From: Pseudobutyrivibrio sp. OR37
GTDB lineage: Bacteria; Bacillota; Clostridia; Lachnospirales; Lachnospiraceae
DNA: 64,000 nucleotides
Assembly: GCF_900113655.1 (NCBI RefSeq)
Contig: NZ_FOQF01000001.1
Location: 1-64,000, forward strand
Direction of reading: 5' to 3'
The notes below the pieces were generated by a model that did not search any database, was not told where the DNA came from, and worked only from the letters and a program-made list of their open reading frames with translations. Both the position numbers and the translations under genes were made by a program. Positions 9,501 to 17,805 of the stretch are shown here, piece after piece. Every line of letters begins with the position of its first letter. Positions within the stretch are counted from its first letter, which is position 1.

Positions 9501-10376
9501 TCCAGCATCTTTACCAGATATTACAGCATCTTTATCAGTTAAATCGTCAATTAACTTTTCAGCGGAAGCTTTTTCTTTAAAGCCATTTCCCTTATCCCCA
9601 TATAATAATGGTGACTCAAAATATTTAGAGCTTTCAACTGCCTTCCATTCAGCAGGAAAATTTACATCAGAAAACTTTCCTATAACCTTGAAGAAAGGAT
9701 CTTCATTAAAGCCTCGTATTTCTCGCTCCCTTTCAACTACCATACCAAGCACACAAGTCATAACACGACCGATAGCTATAGCTGAGTAACTGGTGGTAGC
9801 TGCAGCATCGTTAATTAATCTTCCATATTTAACAGAAAGTGCGCGAGAAAAATTAATGCCCAAGCTGTAATCCTCTATAGTACGCATAATTCCAGAAGCG
9901 CCCAGTTTAGCATAATCACTCATAGGCTTGGCTTCCTTAATACCACGGATAATTTCTTCATCAGTCTGGGAATCAATCCATACACGAAGCTCGGTCATGC
10001 CCTCTCGAACACCACCAAAATTTCTAATATTTTCTTCGATTGTCTGTCCTTCCTTTCCCGAGTCACCTGCCCAATAAACAGTGTCAATATCCTCACGATG
10101 AAGAAGACCATTTACAACCTTATACTGCTCTTTAGCGGATTCAACTACTCCATACTTGTAATCCTTTGGAAGGAATGGTAAATCCTCTAAATTCCAGTTT
10201 TTATATTTAATATCATATTCTTCTGGATAAACCATTTGAACTAAGTGTCCATAGCACCAGCTAATCACATATTCATTATTTTCAATAAATCCATTCTGAT
10301 TGCCCGATACCTTAAGCACTCTAGCAAAATCTCTCGCAACAGATGGTTTCTCTGTGATAATTAAACTCTTTCCCAA
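6564..10376 (-). CDS. topB: DNA topoisomerase III, long form with six zinc-ribbon repeats
   Basis: This is a type IA topoisomerase of about 1270 residues, against roughly 650-730 for classical TopB. It opens with the Toprim strand SLIITEKPSVARDFARVL. The second Toprim motif is GDSGKEGQ, the DxGxE form also seen in Firmicutes TopB, and the catalytic tyrosine lies in KKYTTYPRTDAR. From about residue 680 there are six tandem copies of an ~85-residue unit, each with a CPxCG...C...C zinc ribbon followed by (C)xFxIGxIAG...GFKSK. The start is the TTG at 10374-10376, behind AGGGAG. An ATG farther upstream lies beyond the terminator stem of the preceding gene. The function would be decatenation and relaxation of single-strand-containing DNA. 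Confidence 0.9.
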   Translation of the reverse strand: MGKSLIITEKPSVARDFARVLKVSGNQNGFIENNEYVISWCYGHLVQMVYPEEYDIKYKNWNLEDLPFLPKDYKYGVVESAKEQYKVVNGLLHREDIDTVYWAGDSGKEGQTIEENIRNFGGVREGMTELRVWIDSQTDEEIIRGIKEAKPMSDYAKLGASGIMRTIEDYSLGINFSRALSVKYGRLINDAAATTSYSAIAIGRVMTCVLGMVVEREREIRGFNEDPFFKVIGKFSDVNFPAEWKAVESSKYFESPLLYGDKGNGFKEKASAEKLIDDLTDKDAVISGKDAGISKKKAPLLFNLAELQSECSKRFKISPAQTLDIIQELYEKKYTTYPRTDARVLTTAVAKEINKNLNKLQSYGPTAKYVHEILADRKYIGIEKTNYTDDSKVTDHYAIIPTGQCNGIENLSSLSQRVYDLIVRRFLSIFYPPAEYKNVKLEVKIESESFFAGAKLLVKPGYLEIAGLPKNKNADNPEENEDSDNEEEDFSKEKFVEFVENCNIGDSINVNTFVLKEGKTSPPKRYTSGSLILAMENAGKLIEDEELREQIKTTGIGTSATRGEILEKLVRIGYLNQNNKTQVITPEKLGEMIYEVVLLTTPSLLKPEQTANWEKGLEGIINGTVEFADYRQELEEYIRSETKNMIEQDLTQTIALNINQFTGKESKGLATRKPLGIKCPACGGELTTTSFGYGCSNYTNDEIKCRFSIGTIAGVDLDEEQFKKLILEGKTDLIEGFKSKSNKPFKSVLKLGKNEDGEFNVSFDFSETPTEYIEDLFCPVCGGRIVKTGYGFACEHRFQEENQCYFSVGEIAGRRLSEEELRKLLADGITDVLSGFKSKTNQKFSAKLQLKENEEGRKVLSFNFDGIEAEKLEGCKCPDCGGDILIRPSGFGCANFSSKDENSCKFYIGKTIAGKNIGGGAVTELLLKGKTETLRGFKGKSGKKFDARLVLKKNEETGRTEVVFDFDDVEPNYIADVKCPDCGGRIIKTNFGFACEKYFDQENKCGFVLGEIASKKLTDADAKELLTEGRSKTIRGFKGKSGKKFDACLVLKKNEETGKTEVSFDFDNVEAKDIKDVVCPLCGGKIVVTPFGYGCSNYKKDDPDNSCGFNIGQVAGVKLKEAQVKELLKEGITSTITGFKSKKGTKFDAKLALNKDETGKVSGIKFVFEDDEKVLPNVKCPKCGEPIIKNHFGYHCKNNVRDNVDSCSFYVGKIAGVDIPEDQFIKLVNEKKTDVITGFLSKKGLFFDARIKLNDEFRTEFEFENYNGQQ

Positions 10377-10420
10377 ATCACTAAACTCCCTAAAAATTAA
10401 TTTTAAAATTAACAAAAGTC

Positions 10421-10449
10421 GAAGCCTTTGCAAAAAGTGCAAAGGCTTC
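10421..10449 (-). terminator. Intrinsic terminator after the degenerate ATPase gene
   Basis: GAAGCCTTTGCA (10421-10432) pairs perfectly with TGCAAAGGCTTC (10438-10449) around AAAAG. On the minus strand ACTTTTGTTAATTTT follows. The topB ribosome site begins just after it, which fixes the topB start downstream. Confidence 0.85.
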
Positions 10450-10478
10450 AAACATTATTAACTATTTAATTATATCAA

Positions 10479-11837
10479 TTACAGCTCTGTCATGTCTACC
10501 AGAACAATAGATTTATTTTCCTTTGAAAGCTCTAGAAGCTTGCTATCAAATCTGGTAGCTGAGAAAAGGAAAATAGTATTTGCTGTTATTTTTGCCTGGC
10601 CCATTGATTCAAGAAGCTTTTCATAAGAATCATAGCCCATTGACTTTTCTGTCCAATTGCATATACCCACAACATTTTCTCTGTTATCACTTTGACCTAT
10701 TACATCGATGGTGCCTTCTTTACCAAGCCATGTACCAATCTTCACAAGCTTAATAGGAAGCTGACCTACCATATTTAAAAGATGTAAATATTCGCGACAC
10801 ACATCTACAAAATATCCCTGTAAATATTCATCAAGCTTTGGCTCAATGAAAGTGTCGTAGAATTTTTCTGGTGTGTAAGATATAAGCTCTGACAAATGTG
10901 GATATATAAATGTAAACCAGAAGTTTATATATGGATCCACAATTCGGTAGATACCCTTTTTGGTATTATCCCATCCACCAGTTTCAAAGGAAACCACCTT
11001 GTCTATAACATCAAATGCAGCAAGATTCTTCATGTAAACAGAAATCTTAGCTCTTGAATAGCCAGTATCTTCAAATAAATCATTTAACTTTTCATGGCCT
11101 GCAGCAATTGAACCTAGGATTGTATCATAGCAAGAAAGCTCTCTAAGTTCTGAAGATATATATCCTTCAGCTGCTGAATATAGAAATCCCGTAGGGGAAA
11201 GAATATTTTCACACACATTAGCCTTAATAGATTTTCTACCGTTCCATCTATCAAGATATTCTGAAACACCACCAATGATTCCGTAAGTGCTCACGCACTG
11301 TGCCACAGTGTAATTAGGAAAAGCCCTAACCACATCAAGGAAGGTATGATTTTCAAGCTTAATCTTTTCATCTATATAATTCTTTGATTCAGGAGCAAGT
11401 TCTAAAAGCGTATTTTCCGACCAAACGATAGATGAGCTGACAAGAATAATCATAACCTTGCCAGGATAAAGCTTTTTGTTTTTTAAGGCCTTGAGACTTT
11501 CAAGGAGATTATTAGTCTTTTTAACCGCATACTGTGCTTCATCAATGATAACTACAAGCTTAGAGCCATCCTTTGATCTAAATTTTCTAAAGACCTCCTC
11601 AAAGCTTGCACTGCCCTCAGGCTTATCGTATGTTTCACTAATCTGCTTATCAAGATAGTGTAACTGTTTAGCATCAGAGCATTGACGACTTCGATAGTAA
11701 AAATAAGCCTTACCAGTGGTAAATTCGTCTAGTAGTCCTTCCTTATCACAGCCCTGCCTTCCATACAATAAGACAAAATTATTGTCTGCAGATTGATATA
11801 ACCCATCCAGTTTCTTTACTTCATTAGTGTGTGTCAT
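10479..11837 (-). CDS. Archaeal-type AAA ATPase/DUF234 family protein with degenerate P-loop
   Basis: This 452-residue protein has the plan of the AAA/DUF234 ATPases. A P-loop region comes first, a Walker B strand KLVVIIDEAQ lies at about 91-100, a winged-helix region at about 215-300, and a C-terminal DUF234 nuclease-like domain. The P-loop reads LYGRQGCDKEGLL where active relatives have GRRRVGKT, so the GKT lysine/threonine pair is replaced. In the C-terminal domain the usual EID...GECKW pattern reads TID...GICNW, so both acidic residues and the lysine are lost. It may therefore be a regulator or pseudoenzyme. It is monocistronic, with GGGAG upstream of the ATG and a terminator after the stop. 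The biological role of the family is poorly known. Confidence 0.75.
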   Translation of the reverse strand: MTHTNEVKKLDGLYQSADNNFVLLYGRQGCDKEGLLDEFTTGKAYFYYRSRQCSDAKQLHYLDKQISETYDKPEGSASFEEVFRKFRSKDGSKLVVIIDEAQYAVKKTNNLLESLKALKNKKLYPGKVMIILVSSSIVWSENTLLELAPESKNYIDEKIKLENHTFLDVVRAFPNYTVAQCVSTYGIIGGVSEYLDRWNGRKSIKANVCENILSPTGFLYSAAEGYISSELRELSCYDTILGSIAAGHEKLNDLFEDTGYSRAKISVYMKNLAAFDVIDKVVSFETGGWDNTKKGIYRIVDPYINFWFTFIYPHLSELISYTPEKFYDTFIEPKLDEYLQGYFVDVCREYLHLLNMVGQLPIKLVKIGTWLGKEGTIDVIGQSDNRENVVGICNWTEKSMGYDSYEKLLESMGQAKITANTIFLFSATRFDSKLLELSKENKSIVLVDMTEL

Positions 11838-11946
11838 AATCCATTCTCCCTAATTAGATACGATAACCAATAATTCGAGTAATATAATAACATATTTTAC
11901 TTTAGCAGACTACACTAAAAAAGAATTTTATTTGAATTTAATAAAA

Positions 11947-11973
11947 AATCCCGTACCTTGTAGATACGGGATT
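11947..11973 (-). terminator. Intrinsic terminator of asd
   Basis: AATCCCGTA (11947-11955) pairs with TACGGGATT (11965-11973) around a nine-base loop and is followed on the minus strand by TTTTATTAAATT. It lies 12 bases after the asd stop codon. Confidence 0.88.
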
Positions 11974-11984
11974 GAAGTATATAT

Positions 11985-13070
11985 TTATTTAGCTGAAATA
12001 TAGCCCTGAGCCTTTAAAAGCTCTGCACAAAGAACTGCACCACCAGCAGCGCCTCTAACTGTATTATGTGATAATCCAACGAACTTCCAATCGTAAATGC
12101 TATCCTCACGAATACGTCCTACAGAAACGCCCATGCCATTCTCATAATCAACATCAAGAGCAACCTGTGGACGATTGTCTTCTTCCATGTATCTTATAAA
12201 CTGCTTTGGTGCGCTAGGAAGCTTAAGCTCCTGTGGTACTCCTGAGAAATTGTTAATAGCATCAATAAGCTGCTGTTTTGTAGGCTGCTTTTTGAATTTA
12301 ACGAATACTGCAGCTGTGTGACCATTTAAAACCGGAACTCTGATACACTGGCTTGTAATCTTAACATCATCTGCTGGTACAATTACGCCATTTTCAATCT
12401 TACCCCAGATTCTAAGAGGCTCCTTTTCAGATTTCTCTTCCTCACCAGAAATAAATGGGATGATATTTCCTTCCATCTCTGGCCAATCCTTAAATGTCTT
12501 ACCTGCACCTGAAATAGCCTGGTATGTAGTAACAACTACTTCGTATGGTTCAAATTCCTTCCAAGCTGTAAGCACTGGTGCATAAGACTGAATAGAGCAA
12601 TTAGGCTTAACTGCAACAAAACCTCTTTTTGTACCAAGTCTCTTTTTCTGGAACTCGATAACCTCCATGTGCTGTGGATTGATTTCAGGAACAACCATTG
12701 GCACATCAGGTGTCCATCTATGAGCAGAGTTGTTTGAAACAACTGGAGTCTCTGTCTTGGCATAAGCTTCCTCAATTGCCTTAATCTCGTCCTTCGACAT
12801 ATCTACAGCAGAGAAAACAAAATCTACTTCCTTTGCAACCTCTTCCACCTCGTTAACGTTCTTTACAATAATATCCTTAACAGCTGCTGGCATAGGTGTG
12901 TCCATTTTCCAACGTCCACCTACCGCATCTTCATAGCGTTGCCCTGCAGAACGTGGGCTAGCTGCAATAGTTGTTACCTCGAACCAAGGATGATTTTCAA
13001 GTAGAGAAATAAATCTCTGACCAACCATACCAGTTCCACCAAGAATACCGACTTTTAATTTCTCGCTCAT
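11985..13070 (-). CDS. asd: Aspartate-semialdehyde dehydrogenase
   Basis: Makes L-aspartate-4-semialdehyde from aspartyl phosphate with NADPH, the branch point to lysine/diaminopimelate, threonine and methionine. The 361-residue protein starts with the Rossmann motif VGILGGTGMVGQRF. The active-site cysteine is in VKPNCSIQSY, and the later GHTAAVFVKF and SVGRIRED segments fit the family. The size and the PNCSIQ motif resemble the yeast/archaeal-type branch. The ATG at 13068-13070 is chosen because AGGAG lies nine bases upstream. A longer reading to 13121 would include the leader hairpin CGGACA-TT-TGTCCG (13104-13117). It is a single-gene unit with its own promoter and terminator. Confidence 0.93.
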   Translation of the reverse strand: MSEKLKVGILGGTGMVGQRFISLLENHPWFEVTTIAASPRSAGQRYEDAVGGRWKMDTPMPAAVKDIIVKNVNEVEEVAKEVDFVFSAVDMSKDEIKAIEEAYAKTETPVVSNNSAHRWTPDVPMVVPEINPQHMEVIEFQKKRLGTKRGFVAVKPNCSIQSYAPVLTAWKEFEPYEVVVTTYQAISGAGKTFKDWPEMEGNIIPFISGEEEKSEKEPLRIWGKIENGVIVPADDVKITSQCIRVPVLNGHTAAVFVKFKKQPTKQQLIDAINNFSGVPQELKLPSAPKQFIRYMEEDNRPQVALDVDYENGMGVSVGRIREDSIYDWKFVGLSHNTVRGAAGGAVLCAELLKAQGYISAK

Positions 13071-13129
13071 TTCAAACATCTCCTCATTATTGTTTTTGCC
13101 ACGCGGACATTTGTCCGTCATTAAATGGC

Positions 13130-13158
13130 ATTATAATCAAAGTCACTAAAAAAAGCAA
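13130..13158 (-). promoter_or_regulatory. Sigma-A-type promoter of asd
   Basis: On the minus strand the -35 is TTGCTT (13153-13158), then a 17-base spacer, then a perfect -10 TATAAT (13130-13135). Transcription would begin near 13123 and include a small perfect hairpin at 13104-13117 in the leader. Confidence 0.8.
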
Positions 13159-13196
13159 GTTTATTTTGAATATTTATACTAATTACTATCTATTGT

Positions 13197-14582
13197 TTAA
13201 CTTCGGCAAGATTCAAGAAATTCTTTACAAGAATTAATCTCCTCTACCATAGCATCATGTCCAGGAGCGCCTACTGTTAATCTTTTATTTACACAGGTTT
13301 CCATTGAAATAGCATCGTAAATATCCTCCTCAAAAACAGGTGATATTTCCTTAAGCTCAGATAAAGACATATCATCGATAGCTATTCCCCTGTCTATACA
13401 ATAAAGTACTACCTGTCCGATTATTCCATGTGCATCTCTGAAAGGTACTCCACGATTAACCAAATAATCTGCAGCATCTGTAGCATTTGTAAATCCATTT
13501 TTAGCACTGTTTGCCATGATGCCACTGTTGAAGGTCATAGTAGCAAGCATTCCATCAAACAAAACTATACAGTCATGAACTGTTTCCATAGCATCAAATG
13601 CCAGCTCCTTATCCTCCTGCATATCCTTATTGTATGCAAGTGGAATACCTTTCATTGTGGTAAGAAGTGACATCAATGCTCCGTATACCCTGCCAGTCTT
13701 TCCCCTGACAAGCTCTGCAATATCAGGATTTTTCTTCTGAGGCATAATTGATGAGCCCGTTGAATAGGCATCATCTATTTCCACAAAACGATATTCGTTA
13801 CTATTCCAAATAATCACCTCTTCAGAAAAACGAGATAAATGCATTTGAATAGTAGAAAGAGCTGATAAAAACTCAATCAAATAATCTCTATCTGACACAC
13901 CATCCATAGAATTAAGAGTTGGGCCATCAAATTCCAAAAGATCAGCTGTCATATATCTATCCAAAGGATAAGTAGTACCAGCTAAAGCACCAGAGCCTAA
14001 AGGGCAATAATTCATTCTGGTTCTAATATCCTTTAAGCGCAGTACATCTCTTTTTAACATCTCAAAGTATGCACCCATGTGATGAGCCAAAGTGATTGGC
14101 TGGGCCTTTTGCAAATGTGTAAAGCCTGGCATTATTGTATCGATGTGCTCTTCCATTATTCCAAGAATGGTTTCAAGCAAATGCAAAAGTACATCAGAGG
14201 TTGCATCCACCTGATCTCTTGTATAAAGTCTCATATCAAGAGCCACTTGGTCGTTACGGCTTCGTCCAGTGTGAAGCTTCTTGCCAGCATCACCTATTCT
14301 ATCTATAAGATTCGCTTCCACGAAACTATGTATATCCTCATATTCAGAAGTGATTTCTAAAGAGCCGCCTTTAACATCAGCCTCAATCCCATCAAGTCCT
14401 GCAAGAATCTGGTCCCGTTCAGCCTCGGAGATAACCCCTATAGCAGCAAGCATTTTTACATGCGCTCTGCTACCACGCAAATCCTGCTCAAAAAGCTTTT
14501 GATCAAAGCTGATAGATGCATTGAAATCATAAACCATCTGGTCTGTAGACTTGGTGAATCTTCCACCCCACAACTGTGCCAT
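13197..14582 (-). CDS. argH: Argininosuccinate lyase
   Basis: Last step of arginine synthesis: argininosuccinate to arginine and fumarate. The 461-residue length is standard. The superfamily signature GSSIMPQKKNPD is present at about 277-288, and the N-terminal region LWGGRFTKSTDQMVYDFNAS is typical. It lies two bases after queH on the same strand, probably co-transcribed from the promoter at 15611-15639. It is unlinked to argG and argCJBD elsewhere in the window. The ribosome site is ATGGAGGAT, seven to eight bases upstream of the ATG. No clear terminator follows; the next transcript (asd) begins within 75 bases. Confidence 0.95.
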   Translation of the reverse strand: MAQLWGGRFTKSTDQMVYDFNASISFDQKLFEQDLRGSRAHVKMLAAIGVISEAERDQILAGLDGIEADVKGGSLEITSEYEDIHSFVEANLIDRIGDAGKKLHTGRSRNDQVALDMRLYTRDQVDATSDVLLHLLETILGIMEEHIDTIMPGFTHLQKAQPITLAHHMGAYFEMLKRDVLRLKDIRTRMNYCPLGSGALAGTTYPLDRYMTADLLEFDGPTLNSMDGVSDRDYLIEFLSALSTIQMHLSRFSEEVIIWNSNEYRFVEIDDAYSTGSSIMPQKKNPDIAELVRGKTGRVYGALMSLLTTMKGIPLAYNKDMQEDKELAFDAMETVHDCIVLFDGMLATMTFNSGIMANSAKNGFTNATDAADYLVNRGVPFRDAHGIIGQVVLYCIDRGIAIDDMSLSELKEISPVFEEDIYDAISMETCVNKRLTVGAPGHDAMVEEINSCKEFLESCRS

Positions 14583-14584
14583 AA

Positions 14585-15226
14585 CTAATCCTCCATATTT
14601 TGTGCCTTAAACAACTGTCTCTCATTATATGAATACACGCAGCCGCAATAATCCTGCCTGTACATATCATATTCCCTTGAAATCTCTGTACTTCTTTTAT
14701 AGCCCTCCTTCTTTTTAAAATCGCTAGGTAGCCAATTAACTCCAAGCTCCTTTGCAATTGAAAGGCCTATCTCATTTAGTACCTGGGAATCTTTCATTGG
14801 TGATATTGTAAGTGTTGTTGTGAAAAAGTCAAACCCTTTTTCTTTTGCTACAAGCGCAGTACGTCTAAGTCTAAGGTCGTAACACTTGTGACATCGCATT
14901 CCCTTTTCTGGCTCATGCTCCAGTCCTTTAGCTATTTGATAGAAGCTATTCTTATCATAATCTCCTTCGATAAAGTCTACTGGATGCTTTGTAGGAAACT
15001 CCTTAATAAAACGCTGCTGCTCCTTCACTCTATGATAATATTCCTCATCAGGATAAATATTAGGATTGTAATAAAAAACCGTAACATTAAAGAACTGACT
15101 AAGATATTCAATACAATAACTACTACAAGGTGCGCAGCAGCTATGTAATAATAAAGAAGGCACTTGGCCTTCTTTTAAATTTGATATTAAATTATCTAAT
15201 TCCTTTTGATAGTTTATCTTATTCAT
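14585..15226 (-). CDS. queH: Epoxyqueuosine reductase QueH
   Basis: Reduces epoxyqueuosine to queuosine in tRNA, the last step of queuosine formation; QueH is the non-orthologous replacement of the cobalamin-dependent QueG. The 213-residue protein has the family's paired cysteines at the N-terminus (LLHSCCAPCSSYC), CHKCYDLRL in the middle and YRQDYCGCVYS near the end. Those cysteines bind an iron-sulfur cluster and a further metal. The other queuosine genes here (queDEC, folE, queF) sit 15 kb away. It overlaps the upstream small membrane-protein gene by one base, so translation may be coupled. Confidence 0.92.
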   Translation of the reverse strand: MNKINYQKELDNLISNLKEGQVPSLLLHSCCAPCSSYCIEYLSQFFNVTVFYYNPNIYPDEEYYHRVKEQQRFIKEFPTKHPVDFIEGDYDKNSFYQIAKGLEHEPEKGMRCHKCYDLRLRRTALVAKEKGFDFFTTTLTISPMKDSQVLNEIGLSIAKELGVNWLPSDFKKKEGYKRSTEISREYDMYRQDYCGCVYSYNERQLFKAQNMED

Positions 15227-15570
15227 TATTTATTTGCCCAAATATATAAAAATACAGTTGAAAAAACATAAATAAATGCCATGAAAAGCATGAATGGAAC
15301 CTGTGATGCCATGATTCCGCAAACAATCTGTGCAATAAAAACAAGGCCATGGATCCAAAGTGGAATTTTGTTAAGTGTAGCTGCAAGAGCGGCCTCTAAG
15401 ATAACCATAACGCAGGCAATAACTGGATTAATAGAAAATGCAATTATTGATACTACGATAGCTACCACAGCAAAAATTCCTAAAAATATTAAACACAAAA
15501 GAGGATAATTCTCTTTTGAAAAGAAACCTTTTACATCAAAGGATGGTACATTTTTCTTTTTAGCTTCCAT
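15226..15570 (-). CDS. Small membrane protein of unknown function
   Basis: This 114-residue protein has a charged N-terminus (MEAKKKNVP) and about three to four hydrophobic segments (about 23-46, 48-66, 72-90, 92-111). I recognise no motif. It is the first gene of the transcript that continues into queH and argH, with a good promoter 41 bases upstream of its ATG and a one-base overlap with queH. Function unknown; the co-transcription may simply be opportunistic. Confidence 0.7.
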   Translation of the reverse strand: MEAKKKNVPSFDVKGFFSKENYPLLCLIFLGIFAVVAIVVSIIAFSINPVIACVMVILEAALAATLNKIPLWIHGLVFIAQIVCGIMASQVPFMLFMAFIYVFSTVFLYIWANK

Positions 15571-15610
15571 TATATTTCTCCTAATTTTTTAATCTTTTCG
15601 TTCATGTGAC

Positions 15611-15639
15611 ATTATAATAAAAACCCAGTTTTTTCTCAA
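15611..15639 (-). promoter_or_regulatory. Sigma-A-type promoter of the membrane protein-queH-argH unit
   Basis: On the minus strand the -35 is TTGAGA (15634-15639), the spacer is 17 bases, and the -10 is a perfect TATAAT (15611-15616). Confidence 0.8.
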
Positions 15640-15718
15640 CAATTTCATTGATTTTTTTCCTTATATATATTAATATTTTTTTGGTAAAAAGGATACTTGC
15701 GCATTTGATAATATGATT

Positions 15719-15756
15719 GCGATTCCATTGGGAATTTTCTTAGGCAAAGGAATCGC
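15719..15756. other. Hairpin upstream of tRNA-Thr
   Basis: GCGATTCC (15719-15726) pairs perfectly with GGAATCGC (15749-15756) around a 22-base loop. On the plus strand CCTTGTTCGCTTTTTTG follows after a few bases, weakly terminator-like. It lies in the 230-bp gap between the divergent units. I found no convincing promoter for the tRNA/pot unit here. Confidence 0.35.
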
Positions 15757-15803
15757 CCTTGTTCGCTTTTTTGTATCGCAAGCTCACAAAAATAGCGAAT
15801 CGT

Positions 15804-15876
15804 GCTCCGATAGCTCAGTTGGTAGAGCACCTCACTCGTAATGAGGGGGTCGTCAGTTCGAGTCTGATTCGGAGCT
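15804..15876 (+). tRNA. tRNA-Thr (anticodon CGT)
   Basis: A full cloverleaf can be drawn. The acceptor GCTCCGA (15804-15810) pairs with TCGGAGC (15869-15875), with discriminator T at 15876. The D-arm contains AGCTCAGTTGGTAGAGC. The anticodon stem CCTCA/TGAGG (15830-15834, 15842-15846) encloses loop CTCGTAA, anticodon CGT at 15837-15839, reading threonine ACG. The T-loop is GTTCGAGTC. CCA is not encoded. A TTTTT run follows, then the potA ribosome site, so the tRNA and pot operon may share a transcript or be separated by that weak stop. Confidence 0.95.
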
Positions 15877-15917
15877 CTTTTTATATGTAAAAAGATGTTT
15901 TTTAGGAGGAAAATACG

Positions 15918-16985
15918 TTGGAATTTATTCAATACGACCACGTATCAAAAAGCTATGGTAAGCAGCTGGTTCTTGATGAGCTGGACCTTTCTGTTAAGGA
16001 AAATTCTTTTGTTACCTTACTCGGTCCGTCAGGCTGCGGTAAAACAACTACTCTTCGCTTATTAGGAGGATTTGAAAAGCCTGATTCAGGAAAGATTTAC
16101 TTAAATGGCAACGATATTACAGCCTTGCCTGCAAATCTTCGACCTATCAATACGGTTTTCCAAAAATATGCTCTATTCCCTCACATGACTATCGAGGAAA
16201 ATATTGCATTTGGCCTTAAGATTCAAAAGAAATCAAAGGATTATATTTCCGATAAGATTAAATATGCCCTAAAGCTTGTTAATCTTGATGGCTTTGAGAA
16301 TCGCTCTATCGATTCACTTTCAGGTGGACAACAGCAACGTATCGCTATTGCACGTGCTATTGTAAACGAGCCAAAGGTACTGCTTTTAGACGAGCCTCTT
16401 GGTGCTCTTGATTTAAAGCTTCGCCAAAGCATGCAGTACGAGCTAATGAAAATTAAGCAGGAGCTTGGCATCACCTTTATTTATGTAACACATGATCAGG
16501 AGGAAGCCCTTACAATGTCTGACACTATCGTTGTTATGAACCAGGGCTACATTCAGCAGATTGGCTCTCCTGAAGATATTTATAACGAACCTGAAAACGC
16601 CTTCGTTGCGGATTTTATTGGTGAAAGTAACATTATCGAGGGTATCATGATTAAGGATGAGCTTGTATCCTTCCTCGGTGTTCAGGTTCCTTGTGTGGAT
16701 AGAGGCTTCGGTACTATGAAGCCTGTAGACGTTGTTATTCGTCCAGAGGATGTTGAGCTTGGTGCACCTGGAAAAGGCTTTATGGATGGTGTAATCACTG
16801 ATTGCCTCTTTAAGGGTGTTCACTATGAATTAGATGTTCAGTGTGGCGAATATGAATGGCTTGTTCACACCACTAAATATTTCGAAATTGGACAGCATGT
16901 ATCCTTAAATGTTATTCCTTTCAATATTCAAATCATGAACAAACCAGAGTCAGAGGATGAGGAGGTTATGAAGGAGGATGATTAA
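15918..16985 (+). CDS. potA: Spermidine/putrescine ABC transporter ATP-binding protein
   Basis: ATPase of the PotABCD polyamine importer. The 355-residue protein has Walker [11 protein letters not shown]-loop VFQKYALFP, signature [14 protein letters not shown], Walker [13 protein letters not shown] and switch histidine [12 protein letters not shown]-terminal TOBE-type regulatory domain follows (about 240-345). The start is TTG at 15918, seven bases after TTTAGGAGGA. potB starts eight bases before this gene ends, and the four pot genes form one operon. The gene order A-B-C-D is the usual one. Confidence 0.93.
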   Translation: MEFIQYDHVSKSYGKQLVLDELDLSVKENSFVTLLGPSGCGKTTTLRLLGGFEKPDSGKIYLNGNDITALPANLRPINTVFQKYALFPHMTIEENIAFGLKIQKKSKDYISDKIKYALKLVNLDGFENRSIDSLSGGQQQRIAIARAIVNEPKVLLLDEPLGALDLKLRQSMQYELMKIKQELGITFIYVTHDQEEALTMSDTIVVMNQGYIQQIGSPEDIYNEPENAFVADFIGESNIIEGIMIKDELVSFLGVQVPCVDRGFGTMKPVDVVIRPEDVELGAPGKGFMDGVITDCLFKGVHYELDVQCGEYEWLVHTTKYFEIGQHVSLNVIPFNIQIMNKPESEDEEVMKEDD

Positions 16986-17805
16986 TAGGCTACGCACTAG
17001 CTTCCTTGCCATGCCTTATGCTATATGGGTTTTAATTTGCACCATCCTACCTTTGTTTTACATTCTAGGATACGCAATAAATACAGGCGATGGAAGCTTC
17101 ACACTTTCTAATCTATTTGCTATTGCAGATCCAGTTCACTTAAAGTCACTTGGTCTGTCAATTCAGGTTGCATTTGTCACAACTGTCATTTGCCTTATTA
17201 TGGCTTATCCAGTTGCCCTTATATTGCATAACCTTAAGATTACAAATAAGGGATTTATTGTATTTCTCTTCATCCTTCCAATGTGGATGAACTTTATGCT
17301 TAGAATCCTTGCCTGGCAAAATATTCTTTCAAATAACGGTATTTTAAATAGCATTTTATCTGCTATCGGCTTGCCTACAGTACATATTCTATATACTAAA
17401 AGTGCTGTTATTTTAGGTATGGTCTACGATTTCCTACCTTATATGATTTTGCCAATTTACAATTCACTTTCAAAGATTAATGATGAGGTTATCGAAGCCG
17501 CTTCAGACCTTGGTTCAAGCTGGCTAAACACCTTTATCAAAATTACAGTTCCTCTTTCCAAGGATGGTATTATTTCTGGTATCATCATGGTTTTTGTGCC
17601 AGCCTTATCATCCTTCGTAGTTTCAAACCTGCTTGGTGGTGGAAAGGTATTATTAATCGGAAATGTAATTGAGCAGGAATTCACTTTAGCCAGAAACTGG
17701 AACTTAGGCTCTGGTCTTTCAATCATTCTTATGCTCTTCGTGCTTGCATCCATGAGCATTATGAACAAGGTTGATGATTCCGAGAATGGAGGCATGCTAC
17801 TATGA
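16978..17805 (+). CDS. potB: Spermidine/putrescine ABC transporter permease
   Basis: Inner permease subunit of the polyamine importer; 275 residues with about six membrane segments. It carries the ABC permease EAA-type loop [22 protein letters not shown] (about 170-191) that contacts PotA. It overlaps potA by eight bases and potC by four, consistent with translational coupling. The ribosome site AAGGAGG lies inside the potA end. Confidence 0.92.
   Translation: MINRLRTSFLAMPYAIWVLICTILPLFYILGYAINTGDGSFTLSNLFAIADPVHLKSLGLSIQVAFVTTVICLIMAYPVALILHNLKITNKGFIVFLFILPMWMNFMLRILAWQNILSNNGILNSILSAIGLPTVHILYTKSAVILGMVYDFLPYMILPIYNSLSKINDEVIEAASDLGSSWLNTFIKITVPLSKDGIISGIIMVFVPALSSFVVSNLLGGGKVLLIGNVIEQEFTLARNWNLGSGLSIILMLFVLASMSIMNKVDDSENGGMLL

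Noticed and set aside
10377-10451. N-terminal extension of topB by 25 residues
   Set aside because: It would be translated from the terminator of the upstream gene, lacks a ribosome site and does not resemble TopB N-termini.
13071-13130. Lysine riboswitch upstream of asd
   Set aside because: The leader is only about 50-60 bases with one small hairpin, far too short for the ~170-base lysine aptamer.
13183-13192. Isolated TTACTATCTA, matching the R half-site, just after argH
   Set aside because: A single AT-rich 10-mer without a partner at the array spacing is expected by chance in 64 kb.
15645-15941. 98-residue reading frame on the minus strand over tRNA-Thr
   Set aside because: It is antisense to the tRNA and gives the well-known spurious peptide type (RAPNQTRTDDP...); it also has no ribosome site.
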